A stretch of 64,000 bases of DNA from positions 12,088,281-12,152,280 of the forward strand of contig NC_088301.1 of the NCBI RefSeq assembly GCF_032854445.1. Direction: 5' to 3'. Below, piece by piece: positions 10,141 to 23,700 of the stretch. Under the pieces are notes generated by a model. The model worked only from the letters and a program-made list of their open reading frames with translations, ran no database searches and was not told the DNA's origin. A program made the translations under genes and the position numbers. How positions within the stretch are numbered: the first letter of the stretch is position 1; the number at the start of each line of letters is the position of its first letter. The DNA comes from Liolophura sinensis (Eukaryota; Mollusca; Polyplacophora; Chitonida; Chitonidae).

Positions 10141-11662
10141 GTAAGTTTCTCAATTGGACTCAAATGTATGTTGACAGCTCACAGAAGTTTTACAGTCAAT
10201 ATCACGTGCCGGTACAGATTGGGGTGGAGGCGAGGAGTGTGAGAGGGGGCAGTCAGCTTCTGTGTTGTACTTGGATCTATTAGACGTATACATAAACTTT
10301 TTAGATGTTTATATACCCCTTGCACAATACTGGCCATGTCAGCTGAAGTCAATTGAACAATGCATACTTCGAATATATTTTCTTATTTGCAATATCAAAC
10401 CAATTGAATATTTTATATAGTCAGTGTTGTCAATTTAATAAAGCACTATAGCCTTAATAAGCTGCTTATAGGGATGTTTTAACAACAAAAATGATACAGA
10501 CATGTACATACTCACACAAAGAAGCAATTTGTGCACAATAGCTACAATAATATGTATCCGAAGTGTGCATTTTTATTGCCATACATGCATGTATATATAT
10601 ATATATATCTCTTGTTAAAAGTGAAGGATGTACCGGTAGGCAAAGAAATTATCGTGAAAAAAAGAGATAATTTTTCGATTTTTTAACTCTTTGTATTTAT
10701 GCGGAAACATTGAATATGTTGTTATTATCAGTTGAGTATATGTGTACATATTTAATTACAATCATCATTGGAGAAGATGGTACTGTAGCAGGATGTTTAT
10801 TTATTTACTTATTTGATTGGTGTTTTATGCCCTACTCAAGAATATTTCACTTAGGGCCAGAGAGGAAGCCAGCATGAGCTGGACTTGAACTCACGGCGAC
10901 CACATTGGTGAGAGATTCCTGGGTCATTACACTGCGCTAGTGCGCTAACCAGCTGAGCCATGGAGGCCCCTCCCTTGGAAATAGAATAGCCCCTATATCT
11001 TACATATCTAGGATTAGGTGTGTAAATGTATTTTTACACCGGCAGCCGAGGGTAATGAGATCTTGCACAGCATCCTGTGGCTACCAGCAATTCAGGAAAG
11101 ATCTGCTAACATTTTAAGCTATCTTTTGTTTTCTGCACTATTGTTACCAGGCCTTCATTAAAAAATTCTTTGTGGGTAGGAACAAAACCCCCATCAGAGA
11201 AAAATAGAGCTGCTCGGTATGGAAGTTTTGTTTTGTTTTTTAGCCCAACTTACGAAAGAAAGAGTGATTTTTAAGGAATAAATATTGAGAGAAAATCATA
11301 AAGAAATTCCATCCAAAGCGCAGTAAAATGTTCCAGAGTTGGGCCCTTTTTGGAAGATCTGTGAGGTATACCCCAGCAAACATATTTTTAATGTTGGCCT
11401 CACAAGCACTTTGGTTAGGAGCCAGCATTTTATGTACATAGAGAACAATGAAACACCTGGGGTTTTGCAGGTGTGTAAACTCTGAGCCATCTAACTAATG
11501 AATCTGTGTGGTTTGCATTGCACATTTGGGGTGAAAACATTGGCGCAAATGAATCCTCTGGTCTCTAAAAGATCATTACAGGCAGAGTTTCAATGTGCTC
11601 ATTTTAAGTTTAAAATTTTAAAGTGTATTGATAACTACCAGAGACTGGACATACATGTATGT

Positions 11663-11715
<53 letters not shown>

Positions 11716-14700
11716 TTTTATGTAATATGTGATGACGTAAGCTTTTTTACCTACCTTACCTTTTTAAATTTAACCCTGATGTTCGAGAGAATGAACATCA
11801 CCAATGGAACATCCATAACAGCTGTATTTTTATATTTAGTAAGAATGTATTAAAATTTAAGTCATATAATGTTACTAAACTTTTATGCCTGTCTGATCTG
11901 GACTTACAGATTGAGATGACCCCTCAATTACATTTACATGCCAGACTTCACTCCTAATGGATACACTGTAAAACAGCTGGCCCCAGACCTGACTTGTAGA
12001 TCTATACATGCATCACACTGTAATAGTGAGTGATCCAGTACTAGGGGTGGTGATCTGTCAGTGCTTGCCTGAGCTGTGGTGATAGTCACCCTTCACTAGG
12101 CTTGTGTACATTTCTCCCATATGTACATGTCTATTCTGATTGACACCATGTTCTTTGCACATGGGTAGATTGGCATGTGTACACATTGTAGAGAGACAGA
12201 TATGCACATTCACATATACACTGCCTATAGTCTGCTACGGTCAAATTGATAAGTCCACATGTTGTGTGAATAAAGGAATGGCACAGTTAAATGTGTATGT
12301 ATGTATAAGCTAAGACGTTTAAACTGAGTATAAACTTATTAACAAATATATGTACATGTAGCTAGCACCACAAGGCCTGAATACTTTATATTGCAGATAT
12401 ATTTAGCTCTGCTGAATAAGACTCCAACTAACTCTGGGCGATCCATGTAACCAAAACGTGACTGTCATCAGACAGTGTTGCACTAGATGTAAGGTTGACA
12501 TAACCTAATTTTTATCTCATCTTCGCCCTGATTTGTTGCCTACATGTGGTGTAAACAGGAAGACTACATACTGACCACAGTGAAATCAAGTGTGGTGCCT
12601 TACATTTGTTTTGCTTGCAAGTAAACAGGTTTTCTTTCATTGTGGTTTGCATCAGGAAATATTCTTCTCAGTGTGGTATTCAGCCATAGAGCATTAAATT
12701 AATTAAATTAATGTTTAATACAGCTGCAAATCGTGTTGCATGTTCTGTTAATTTAGTCATGCTGAATGCACATTTCTTTATACAGCTTATTCCAAACGAA
12801 AACAAAAAATGCCACTTGCATGTTTTTTACATAAAAAAGTACGATGTTTGATACAGTTAGATTCTATAGTTACACACTCCAAAAATTAATCTGTTACAAT
12901 TTAAACAGAAAGTCTGTTGTCTGAAAGAGTGATGCTAGAATGTATTCTACTCTTGCAACAGATCATTCTGTTAAATATAACACATATATTCTATTTATTT
13001 AACACCAGCTCATGCTGGCTTCCTCTCCAGCCGTACGTTGGAAGGTCTGGCAGCAACCTGCGGATGGTCGTGGGTTTCCCCCGGGCTCTGCCTGGTTTCC
13101 TCCCACCATAATGCTGGCCGCCGTCGTATAAGTGAAATATTCTTGAGTACAGCGTAAAACACAAATCAAATATATAAATAAATAAATTTATTCAACATAA
13201 AGCTTCTGTTCTAAAGATTAACAGCATTCTGTGTTGAATATATGACACAGCATTATGGTAGAATAACAGAATACATTCTGGTATCACTCAGACAACAGAC
13301 TTTCTGTTAAAATTAACAGATAAATTTTTTTAGTGCAGTTGAACAAGTTTTGTGACAATTGGAATTCCTTTCCCTTTTTTTTTTTCGTATGGAGTGATTA
13401 CCCAATTGAGTTCAGTTTACACAAATGGGTTTAAATCCGAGAACTAGACTTTCTGCGGCCATTGACTTGATTAATGATACTTTAATGCTCAAGGCTTTAA
13501 TTAAACCTTTGTAGAGCTTTCTTTAACTTAAAGTTGACTATTTCACATTTCAGCTTAAGAACACATACATACAGTTTGGGATTGAATGTGTATGTTTTGT
13601 GTCAATTGCAAGCTACAATCATTCAGGAAGTAATAGACTGGTCATTGTAACATTTATCTCGCCTGCTAGGCCGAGTGTTTAGATAACATCAGTGCTATGG
13701 TGAGGGAAAAGACCCTTCTTGTTTGGCTGTAAGTCTGGAGGTTTCTTACAGGTACAAAGAGTGCTGGTATCCTTGGGCCACACCACTGTAATATTTGAAA
13801 TATTCTAAAATATAGTAAAAATCATCAATCAAGTGAAGAAACTAAAATCAGCAGACAGGTTTATCAGGTGGTCAAAAGATGTAAAAACTGATAATTTCAA
13901 TTCAGTGAAATTGTTTATATGTTGTGTGAAATGTACATGTATAAGGCAGTCATATACATGTAGGTATTTCTTTAAGGGGTTGTACTGGCTGTGAAAAGTA
14001 GGTATTTGTAATGGAAACAAGAAATAGTAAGTTTAGTAAGTTTTTTTTATCATGCATTTAATTGGGAGTTGGGGGAGCACCCTCCCAGTCAATAATATTG
14101 TTACGATTGGGATATTGGGCCTGTACATCTATGACCACATCTCAGATATACCTAACAAAGACAAACTTTAGTTGTGATGTCATCTTGGCTGAAGGATGAT
14201 GATATTGACGTAACCATCTGCAGGTGATGAGAGAAACATCTGACAGGCTGACACCTGCATCTAGGTTAATGCAGGTGGCCTTGTCTTATGCTGAAACTCA
14301 CATGTCATCCAAAGTTTATGATTGTGTCGAATAATGGAGAGGTTTTCAGTGGAGATGCTGTCACTTTCTTTTTTTTCTTTATTGTATTTCTTTATTGTGA
14401 TACAAAATGAAACTAAAGAAACCTGTTTTTCCTCCACTGATTAATCTAAAATACACATGTATCTTCAGTTAATAATATACTGGTAGGGAGATACAGGTCC
14501 AATCCTGGGTCGGGTCACACCAAAGAGAAATCTGTCCTGCAAAAAGGAGGCACATTACAGGCACTCTAAGGGCTAATTCATCATCATGTGAGTGAAAACT
14601 TAAGTAAGACGTTAAACTGCAAGCACTCACTCACTCAGTCATTTATTAATACATCAGTTTTGGTACAAAAAAATCATTACTTTTAAATGTTATGGTTATA

Positions 14701-17700
14701 CATATATAATTTCAGAAATATATATGTATTCCGGTGTAGTACTATATCCTTACGTAAACTGCATTTGCCTTAGTTGGTATCTATCTTTTATATATGTTCC
14801 TCAGAAAGAGGAAAAAAAACCCCTGATGAATCAGAAGTGTAAACAATAAAATTAAGTGGTTTTCTTGAGAAAAAGGAGATATATGTTCAGTCAAATACAT
14901 GGTGGCATTTTTCAGTCTGACTCACTACAGAAGAGGGCATAAGGTGTGCTGTATGCAGAGAAATACATGAAGCTAGAACAATTCAGCCATGCAGGGAACT
15001 AGGGTGAGGCTTCCAGTGTACATGTTAAGAGGTCAGGCTATTGCGTACACCAAAGGGAAACTGACAGACTTTGGCCATTGGCCGCAATCTGTAGCCTATA
15101 AGTATGTTCGTGTATTGTACATACATACATACTGCAGATATTAAGATTATATCCACATTGTTTTAAGCACTCAGACACACAAATGGAGCACACGTATGGA
15201 AAGGATTAAGCCATGTGGACTTGTAAACTGTTTAAAGATGATTAAGGCGAACATATAACCCTCCCCCCTCCAATTCCTGATACATAACCTTATACATGTT
15301 TATTACCAGAAGTAAACAGTATTGCTCCTGTATGCTTAGGTACATGTATCTCTATAATATTGAGTTATATTAAATTGATTTTACCCTGAATTTACTGGTT
15401 CTTGTCCAGGATGCATGGATATGGGCTAGATATCCACTGAAGCTTAATTAATCCTTGTAAACATGCAATGAATATATGATTTCAAATACCACACTTTCTT
15501 ATTTTATCTAGTTTCAGATGGTCAGCACTCTGAAATTGTGTTAACAGATTGAGGAATTTCCCCTATTAATGACATGACCATATTTTCTGTCATTCCGGAT
15601 GCCACTGAGCAGTTTCAAGAAAATAGAATCTCATGGGGATTTATAAAACAATTAAATATTAGTGGAACATATCTTTTACATGATGTATGTTTCCACTGAC
15701 AAAGTCTGTTTCACTGGAATGTGATAAAATAAGTCTTCCATAAAAAAATACATAACACAGCAATTTTATTAACTTTCCTAATCTTATATGTGTATTTGCT
15801 CATTCATCTATTCACATGGACTGTTTTTAATGCAGTAAATTCAAAGTATTGCTCCATATAGATTGCAAACAAAAGTGACTTTACCTAGTATTTACATAAT
15901 CATCTTTAATAAGTATACAATTTAATATTATTTGTCAAGATTTATTTCATTATTTGAATATTGAATAGTCAAGAATATTTTATTTATATGATGGTGGTCA
16001 GGTTTTTGGGTGGAAATTTTGCTTGTATAGGCTATATATGTAAGTACTAATTCTGACTTGAACCATATATAGCCTGTATATCTTAAAGAGCTTTATAGGT
16101 CAAATATTTTGCTGCATTATTGTAAAATCAATGGATTTATTGAAGTGTAGAGGTCCAGTAAGAGTTGTAGGGTGAGGCATGAAAGGTCAGGCTGTTCTGC
16201 ATGTCAACCATAAATTCCCTAAAGATTGTATTAAAAACATCTGAACATACTTCTGATGGCAAAAAGTAACACTGCTGAAAAGAACAAACTAAATCGTTGG
16301 TGGAGGGAAAAAAAATTAGGTGGTGAAAAATACAAGATAGCATGTTTTCAATGAGAACAAAGTAACATTGCTGAAAATAAGGAAATAACACCCTGATGTT
16401 GCTATAAAGAGAGCAAAATAACATGTTGCTGTGGAGATCACCAAATAATACATTGCTGTAGAGATCACCAAATAACACGTATCTGCAGAGATCACCAAAT
16501 AGCATTGCTTTGGAGATCACCATATAGCATGGTGCTGTAGAGATAACCAAATAACGTATTGCCATAGAGATCACCAAAAAACATATTGCCGTAGAGATCA
16601 CCAAATAACATGTTTCTGCTGAGATGGCCAAATAACATGTTGCTGTAGAGATCACCAAATAAAATGTTGCTGTAGAGATCACCACATGATATGTTGTTGG
16701 AGAAATCACTGAAAAACTAGAGAACAGAATGCCTTGTGTAGTGTAGAGAACATAATAGCATTTGGCTAAAAAGAATAAAATGACATGTGTCTCATTGTAG
16801 AAAACAAAATAACATTTTGCCGTAGAGCAAAATGGTGTGTTGTGCATTGCAGAAAACAAAGCAGCATGTTGCTAAACAGAACAAACTGACATGTTGCCTA
16901 ACTGAAGAAAGTGATATATTCGTTAATGAAAGGAAATAACACCATGGTGAAGTGAAGAAAATAAAGTAATGATGCAAGGAACGAAGTGATGAGGAAATAA
17001 TTAACAAACAAATCTCTCAGGTAAAGAATAACAAAAACCCTCTTAAAAGAAAAGGAGTTACCTGTTATATATTCAAAGCTGTTGTAAAATAAGACATTTT
17101 GAATTTCATGTTTTTTTTTCTTAAAATTTTAGTAATTAATTTACATATGAACAAATGTGTAATATCCAATGTACTGTAATTCATCAACTTTTCCCCATCA
17201 TGGCAAGATGCTTAATTCTGTTAAATCTGTTTCATTTTTCACAACTTAGCATTGAAAAATACAGATCTCTACTCTTCTGTATATCCATAACCTGGAGATC
17301 GGAAACCTGTTATCATGGGGTACATCTGTGACTTTTTGAGAACAAGTGACAGATCCATGCATGCCCCAGATTAGTTAATGTAGAAGCTGATCTGGAAACC
17401 TGGCCAATTGATCTTAGAGCTTTACAGACTTACAGAATTGTCCTGAAATTGGCCAATGCAACCAGTGTAGTTTTGTCCACAAAATCAAATTTAAAAGGTA
17501 AATAAATTGGACAGAAAGTTAATTTTCATATGCAAAATGGCCGAAGAATTGATGTAATCAGGTAGTAGTTGAGAATGAAACAGAAAGGTTAATTGAGAGA
17601 GGGTTAGGGGTGCATTCCATTTGTTGTAGCAAGGGTTGTTGGGGGGGGGGGATTAATTATGATTAGCTGTTATTAATCTATTTTTTTTAGTGAATTATGC

Positions 17701-20700
17701 ACATGCATGTTAACACAGCTACCATCTGTGCATGGTTGACATGCCTATCAAATGCCTCAAGCCAGATAATAAAGCTGGTTTGGATGTATTATTGTGACAG
17801 ATTGGTAACATACAAACAGAGACAAAGCATTATTCTGTGCAAAAATAAACCTGCTAAATTACGTTTGTGTTCAATGATTAATTGAAATATACCACATGTT
17901 TACAGTTATCAAACAAATTGAAATCCAGTTTTAATTTTATCTAACTATTTTGACACATAGCAATTTGCAGGCTTGTTGCAGAATGTTCTGTTGTTATTCC
18001 CCTATTAACAGCTGTTCATAATTGCCATCCATAAAGTGTCACATAGTGCAATACAAAGCACTCCACCAATAAACCCTGCCCCTGACAAAAAAGCCTTTTT
18101 TTATAAACTACATGTGTACAGCACTACCCAGTACATTTTAATTATTGAAATATGTGTATGAGTACTGAAATAACAATTAAATATTCCTCTGATCTGACAG
18201 ATTAACTATATTTGTTCATCCATTATAAAATTACTTGTCTTTGTTTTTTCATAAATTGTAAATTATTAATATCTCTGTACTTGAGAAATGTTTCATTTAA
18301 GTCCCAGTGGAATGGATGGAATTAGTGAGATCTGGCTGGACCATATCAAGTGTTACCATGAATCATATTTTGCTTTAATTATCCTAAATTACTGTAGCAT
18401 CGCATTTAAAATGTTTTGTTTCTTGTACCGAAATATCTCTGACAATTTCAGTTCTTCAGAATCCTTTACATTATAAAACTGAAAATCAATTTGAAATTGT
18501 ATGCATTGGGTGTGGCAGTGTTTAGGAAAAGTAGTGATATTTCATGAATGAATTAATTAGGATATGTTGTGTAGGATGACTGCAGGCTAATTAAGGGTTC
18601 AATACACCATGATGTACATGCAGCAACTCCCATTATGTCAATAAAGATCATGCACTCTCTTTTTTGGTCAATATCTGCTTGCCTCTGTATCCAGCTGAAC
18701 TCGTTAACTCCTGGGTGAGATTACAGGGGCGGCTTTTATCACGACGTCGGTATAAATATACTTCTTTACACGTCTTGTTTTGGCGTGTGTGCATCATTCG
18801 TTTTGATCACCTTCTGTACTAATTTCCAAAATATTTAAACAATATACTTGTACTTCAGTCGATTTGGTTTTTATTCTAAAGTTTTGTTCATGGAAGTCAT
18901 AAGATGATAGCGAGCAGTTCTTGTATAGAATGCTACAAAACTTTATTTATACAAAAATTGAGGAATTGTCATGAACAGTTAGAATAGAACCTTGAGTGGG
19001 ATGAATTGTCAGAACCCATACATGGGCTTGATCGGCTTATTATGTGATGAAGCTAATTCCAGTTTATTACATTTTTCCATTAAATATTTTTCCTGCATTG
19101 TTTGTCTAATCTGCATTCTACTCCACATATATTTTAGGTACATACCTAATATAATATGTGCTTAAAATATATGTATGTGAGTATTTTATTTTGTTCAAAT
19201 TACATGAGAAAACTGATTTTAAATTACATGTAGTCAGACTAAGGTGACACTGTAGAGAGTGTCACTGTTTATGAGTTCAGCAGTGATGTATCACAGCTCA
19301 ACATTTGATGAAAGAAAGTTGAGAAGATGCTAGACTGTTTTCTAATGACTTTATGTATGTATGAAGTGTTAAGAGGGTGGCTACTCTCTTTGCCAAGTTT
19401 CCGAGAAACCTGCTGACTGGCACATGCAGACAAACTATAGCTAGAGCTGGATTTGAGCCTTCAACCTTATTGATCAGAACAAGGCCCATATCGCCTTGGC
19501 CAATTGTCTTCATTGTTGTGATGTCAATAGGTATTAAATATAAGGAGGAGAAACATGAACGTGTCAACATTTCAACACCTATCGGCTTATAGAAGCACTT
19601 GGCTATAGTGACAGAACTGGTCTTCTAATTATGACATGTACCCTGTTTAATATATCCCCCAATACAGCTTAATTCATTCACGTATTGTATGACTGATCAA
19701 GGACACCCAGTGTGTGAACATATCCTTCATACAGTGGCCTATATACACTGGTGTAACCTGTATATGACTTGACAGCCTTGATAGCTGCCTGACTTCAGCT
19801 CCATACAGACTTCAGCTCCTTACAGACCCACCCTGTCAGATTGGGGTCCTTGGGATTGTAACCTGTCAGATGTGAAAGGTTTTTTGGCAATTAAGACCCA
19901 TTAGTGAGGGCTGTATCATTTCTTGTGTTTATTGACACAACACTCTGCTAAATGGTTCTGTAGAGATGTCAGGGCATGTGTCATGTTCAGACTGTAAGCA
20001 TTGGAGTTAAAGGTTGACCTGATGCTGCCTCTTGTAGGAAGATCCGCATTGGATCTGGAAGCATATCATACAGGCGTCATTAAGTGTAGTATAACTTTCA
20101 TAAAAAAATCTCTATAGGGCAAAAAAAAAGTTGCATTTTTTTTTACAGAGGTATCAGTCTTATCTTAATGCATGGACATAACAAGTGAAATCTCAGTAGG
20201 CTGCCAAAGGATAAATGTGTAATCTCTAAACCTGTAAAAAAAAAAGAGGCCACCTTTAAACAAATTACACATCATCTGAAAGACCTTCTGGGGACTCCAA
20301 ACCTAGTTAAATTTTTATGATTTTTTGGGAACATTTTTTAAACAGTTGAAGTTTTGCCTGTGGACATCATAGGCCATATTGAACAGATTGAAAGCACACT
20401 GACGTCATAGATTACCTTTTGTTAGACTATTATATTTTCCCCTTTTAATAAAGTTAAATATGTAGTACTACAGGTAGGCCTATATATAATCATGTTAAAC
20501 ATAAGGATGTAGCAATCAGAGGCTGTTTAGCAGTTAGCAAGTATCAGTGACATCAACATGCTATTCAGATTGGTCAGTATACCAAGTAGACCACCATAGA
20601 AAGGCAGCCTTCTTTTGCATCTTACCTACTGGAAAGAAAATTTAAATGAAAACTTGAACATTAAAACCATATTTGAAATCAACACAAAATGGTCTTTTTA

Positions 20701-23700
20701 CATGATTGCAATATTCACCTAAAGATGATCAGTTCATTTTAAATAATTTATGTGTAAATGTACTCATGAGTGTAAATGAGGTGACATAATGTACAAATGC
20801 TTAATGTGAACTTATACACTCTGTCCTGCGCAATACTGTGCTTGTCATTCAAAGCTGCCTTACATATAAATAATGTGACTGCTTGCAAGTGAAGTATTTC
20901 AATCTACTCTACATATGGGCCAATATGAATGTCTACATCTTAACACAAACTTTTTTTAACAGAGTACATGTACATGAGCATCTAATTCTATGTGAGCAGA
21001 TTGAGTGGAAAAAAAATCTTTGAAGCGTTGATGATTTCATCTGTTTGTGTGCCTGTATTCTGTAACATGCTGTTTGTCAGTTGTATTAAGCCTTGGTGGT
21101 CTAAATCTTAGTATAAATTGCCTTGGTTTGAAGTTTCTAATGTTAAAGCTCAGAGCTATGACCTAATTTGTTCAGATGTCAACTCTTTGTTTTTTGTTTT
21201 TTTATGGTAACTTCTAGAGAATTTAAACATTAGCTGTAGAGTTCTTTTCAATTAACTTTGAGGAAAATTAATGTGCTTGTAAAGAAATAGTGTCAGTGGG
21301 CACAAAACATAGCTGTGTTAGAAGTGACAGTCGTATTACATTTACGTGGGATACAGATTACAGTGGATTTCTTCGAAAGGGTGAAAAAACAAAACACATT
21401 TGTGTTAAATGTAAATGTAACTTAATAATGATAAAAATGAAAATAATACAGAAAGCTGGATGTGTCACGCATGTTTACTTCCTGTGAAAAACTATGTTAT
21501 TGTAATTCTTCAACTTTTCGATTGTTTGCAAGGTTTATATTCTGGCCTATTCTGAATGCATTGTTCTGTGTAGGCTGATAAAATTACACTATTTGTGAAG
21601 TCCTGAAATTGACTAGTTTAGCTCATGTGGTTTAGTCTCCAAAATCACTTTAAAATGTTCATAAATTGCAATTAAAGTTGTTCTTTCATATGGAAAAAGG
21701 TTGGGGAATTATGGTAGTATATATTTACATGTATGCGTGGACTGTTATATGCATTGCTGATCCAGGATCCCATGTGATGTGTTTTCCGGTCTGCCACAGG
21801 ATATAGATTGAGACAATTAAATGACTGTACACGTATTTGACTTACAATTTCGCCGTGAGAAGGTTTTCCAGAAGGTCTACGGATGATTTTGGGTTTCCCC
21901 AGGCTTTGCCTGGTTTCCACAAATCAAATAAATCGATAAATTAAAATTTCGCCGCATAAAGTGCATTTTTAGAGGCAAATAAAGGCAATAAATATCGATT
22001 TTGGGTTTGGCAAAATCGTGTTCAGCCAAGGATGACCCCAAACCAATGTCAGAGCGTGGTCCAGTTAAAAACCTGGTTTTGCCAAACGTACATGTAGCTT
22101 CAGAGCAATCTTACATATTTCCCCAAAAAAGGTAAGATGTATGTTACCTTCCAAACAAACATCAAAACATCTTTTGATTGACAGACTAACAGAGCTGTCA
22201 GAATTAGGGAAAATGGGTGACCTGAACAGTCAAGGACAAACCTCATGGTTAAATAGGAAAGTGGTTCTACGAAATGCACACTGCATAATGTCAACATGGT
22301 GGGTACAAGTAAATATGTAACACCCACTTGAGTACTACTGTGAAATAAGCGCTAAGAATTCTAATCTAAAAATCCATACATTTCGTTATAAGATACATCA
22401 GTACCGGGGTACTATTTAGCTTTATATATTAAAAGAAAAAAAAAAAAATCAAAAAAAAAAATAATAATACAAACATGCATGGACAAGGACAGTGGTCCAG
22501 TTATGTAGTTGTTGTTCTTTTTACAATAATCTTTTTGTTTTACAAGTACATTTATTTGACATTCATGAAAAACATTGAAAACAATATCTGTGTCAAGATT
22601 AGTGTGAAGTAACAGGGGAGCTCTTTATTCCTTAAAATGATCATGCATGTATACATGTATATGTCTGCATGGCGTCACATAAAAAAAAAACAAAAAAATT
22701 TGCAAGTAAAGTAATGTTAAGATATCGTGTAGTGTAAATAAAGCAGTAGGGCAATTATTTGAAGTGCATAAGTGCTGTCAGTGCCTTGATTTCATGGAAC
22801 AGAAAAATGTAATTAACAGTCAGTTAACGAACAAAAAGTTGAAATGATTTATGATTTAATTATAGCAGCAGTGTACAAGCCTTTGATCGTCTGAATTCCT
22901 GCAATGCGTGTCAATGATTTCAGTTTCAAATTTCCGGTGATTCTTTATATTTTGGTTCTTTGTGCTATGATGCATGTATGTCTCTATCCTGAAGCGCACC
23001 CCCTATTCTGGACCCTCTAAATCAGTGATGACACCATAATCATAGGGCTCCATTGGCAGGTCCATAAGTCATGCTATAATAGTGTAATGATGGGCCTATT
23101 GTCACTATAGCCCACATACTGCCCTTTTTTTTATGCCACCCCTAACCTTTACATTGTGGTGCACCAACGTCTGTGTTTAGATACTGTATGTATCAACAGA
23201 TCTAATAGCCAAGTAAACAGAGATTACAGACCTTTTGCAGTGTCCCTCAATATGTGCAGGCATGTACATGTACCTACCTTGTACATGAGCACTTCTTGTT
23301 AATGAAATACAAAATGGAAGGTCAAACTTTTAGATGGAGTAGGCCTAAATACCATTGTATGCATTATTGCATATGTTTAGAAAGGGTTTTTTTCTTTCTC
23401 TTTTTTTTTGGAGAAATGAATGAATGAATGAATGAGGTTAAAGAGTTTAACCCAAAATTGTAGTGTTTTTTTTTTTATTTGAATGTAAGTTAAATCCTGA
23501 AAGTAGATTGAGCAGTTATATCTTGACTATTAAAAGTGTGTCAGTTTCAATACAAATACATGTTACGTTGCTGTGGTTACGCTATGGTGTTTGTAACTCT
23601 ATGTAAATAGGTAGAGTTTATGGCTTGTTTCACAGACATAGGAATTAACACCACTAATATGACAGGTAGTAAATTGAATTGACAGGTGGCAAGCAATAAA

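Noticed and set aside
9929-10153. Minus-strand frame of 74 residues over PLPP exon 1
   Set aside because: It is the shadow of the coding exon on the opposite strand and has no splice or family support.
11498-11853. Frames with long Ile-Tyr runs
   Set aside because: Translations of a (TA)n microsatellite.
16137-16859. 240-residue minus-strand frame with hydrophobic repeats
   Set aside because: It follows a degenerate 27-base tandem repeat in PLPP intron 1 and has no family features.
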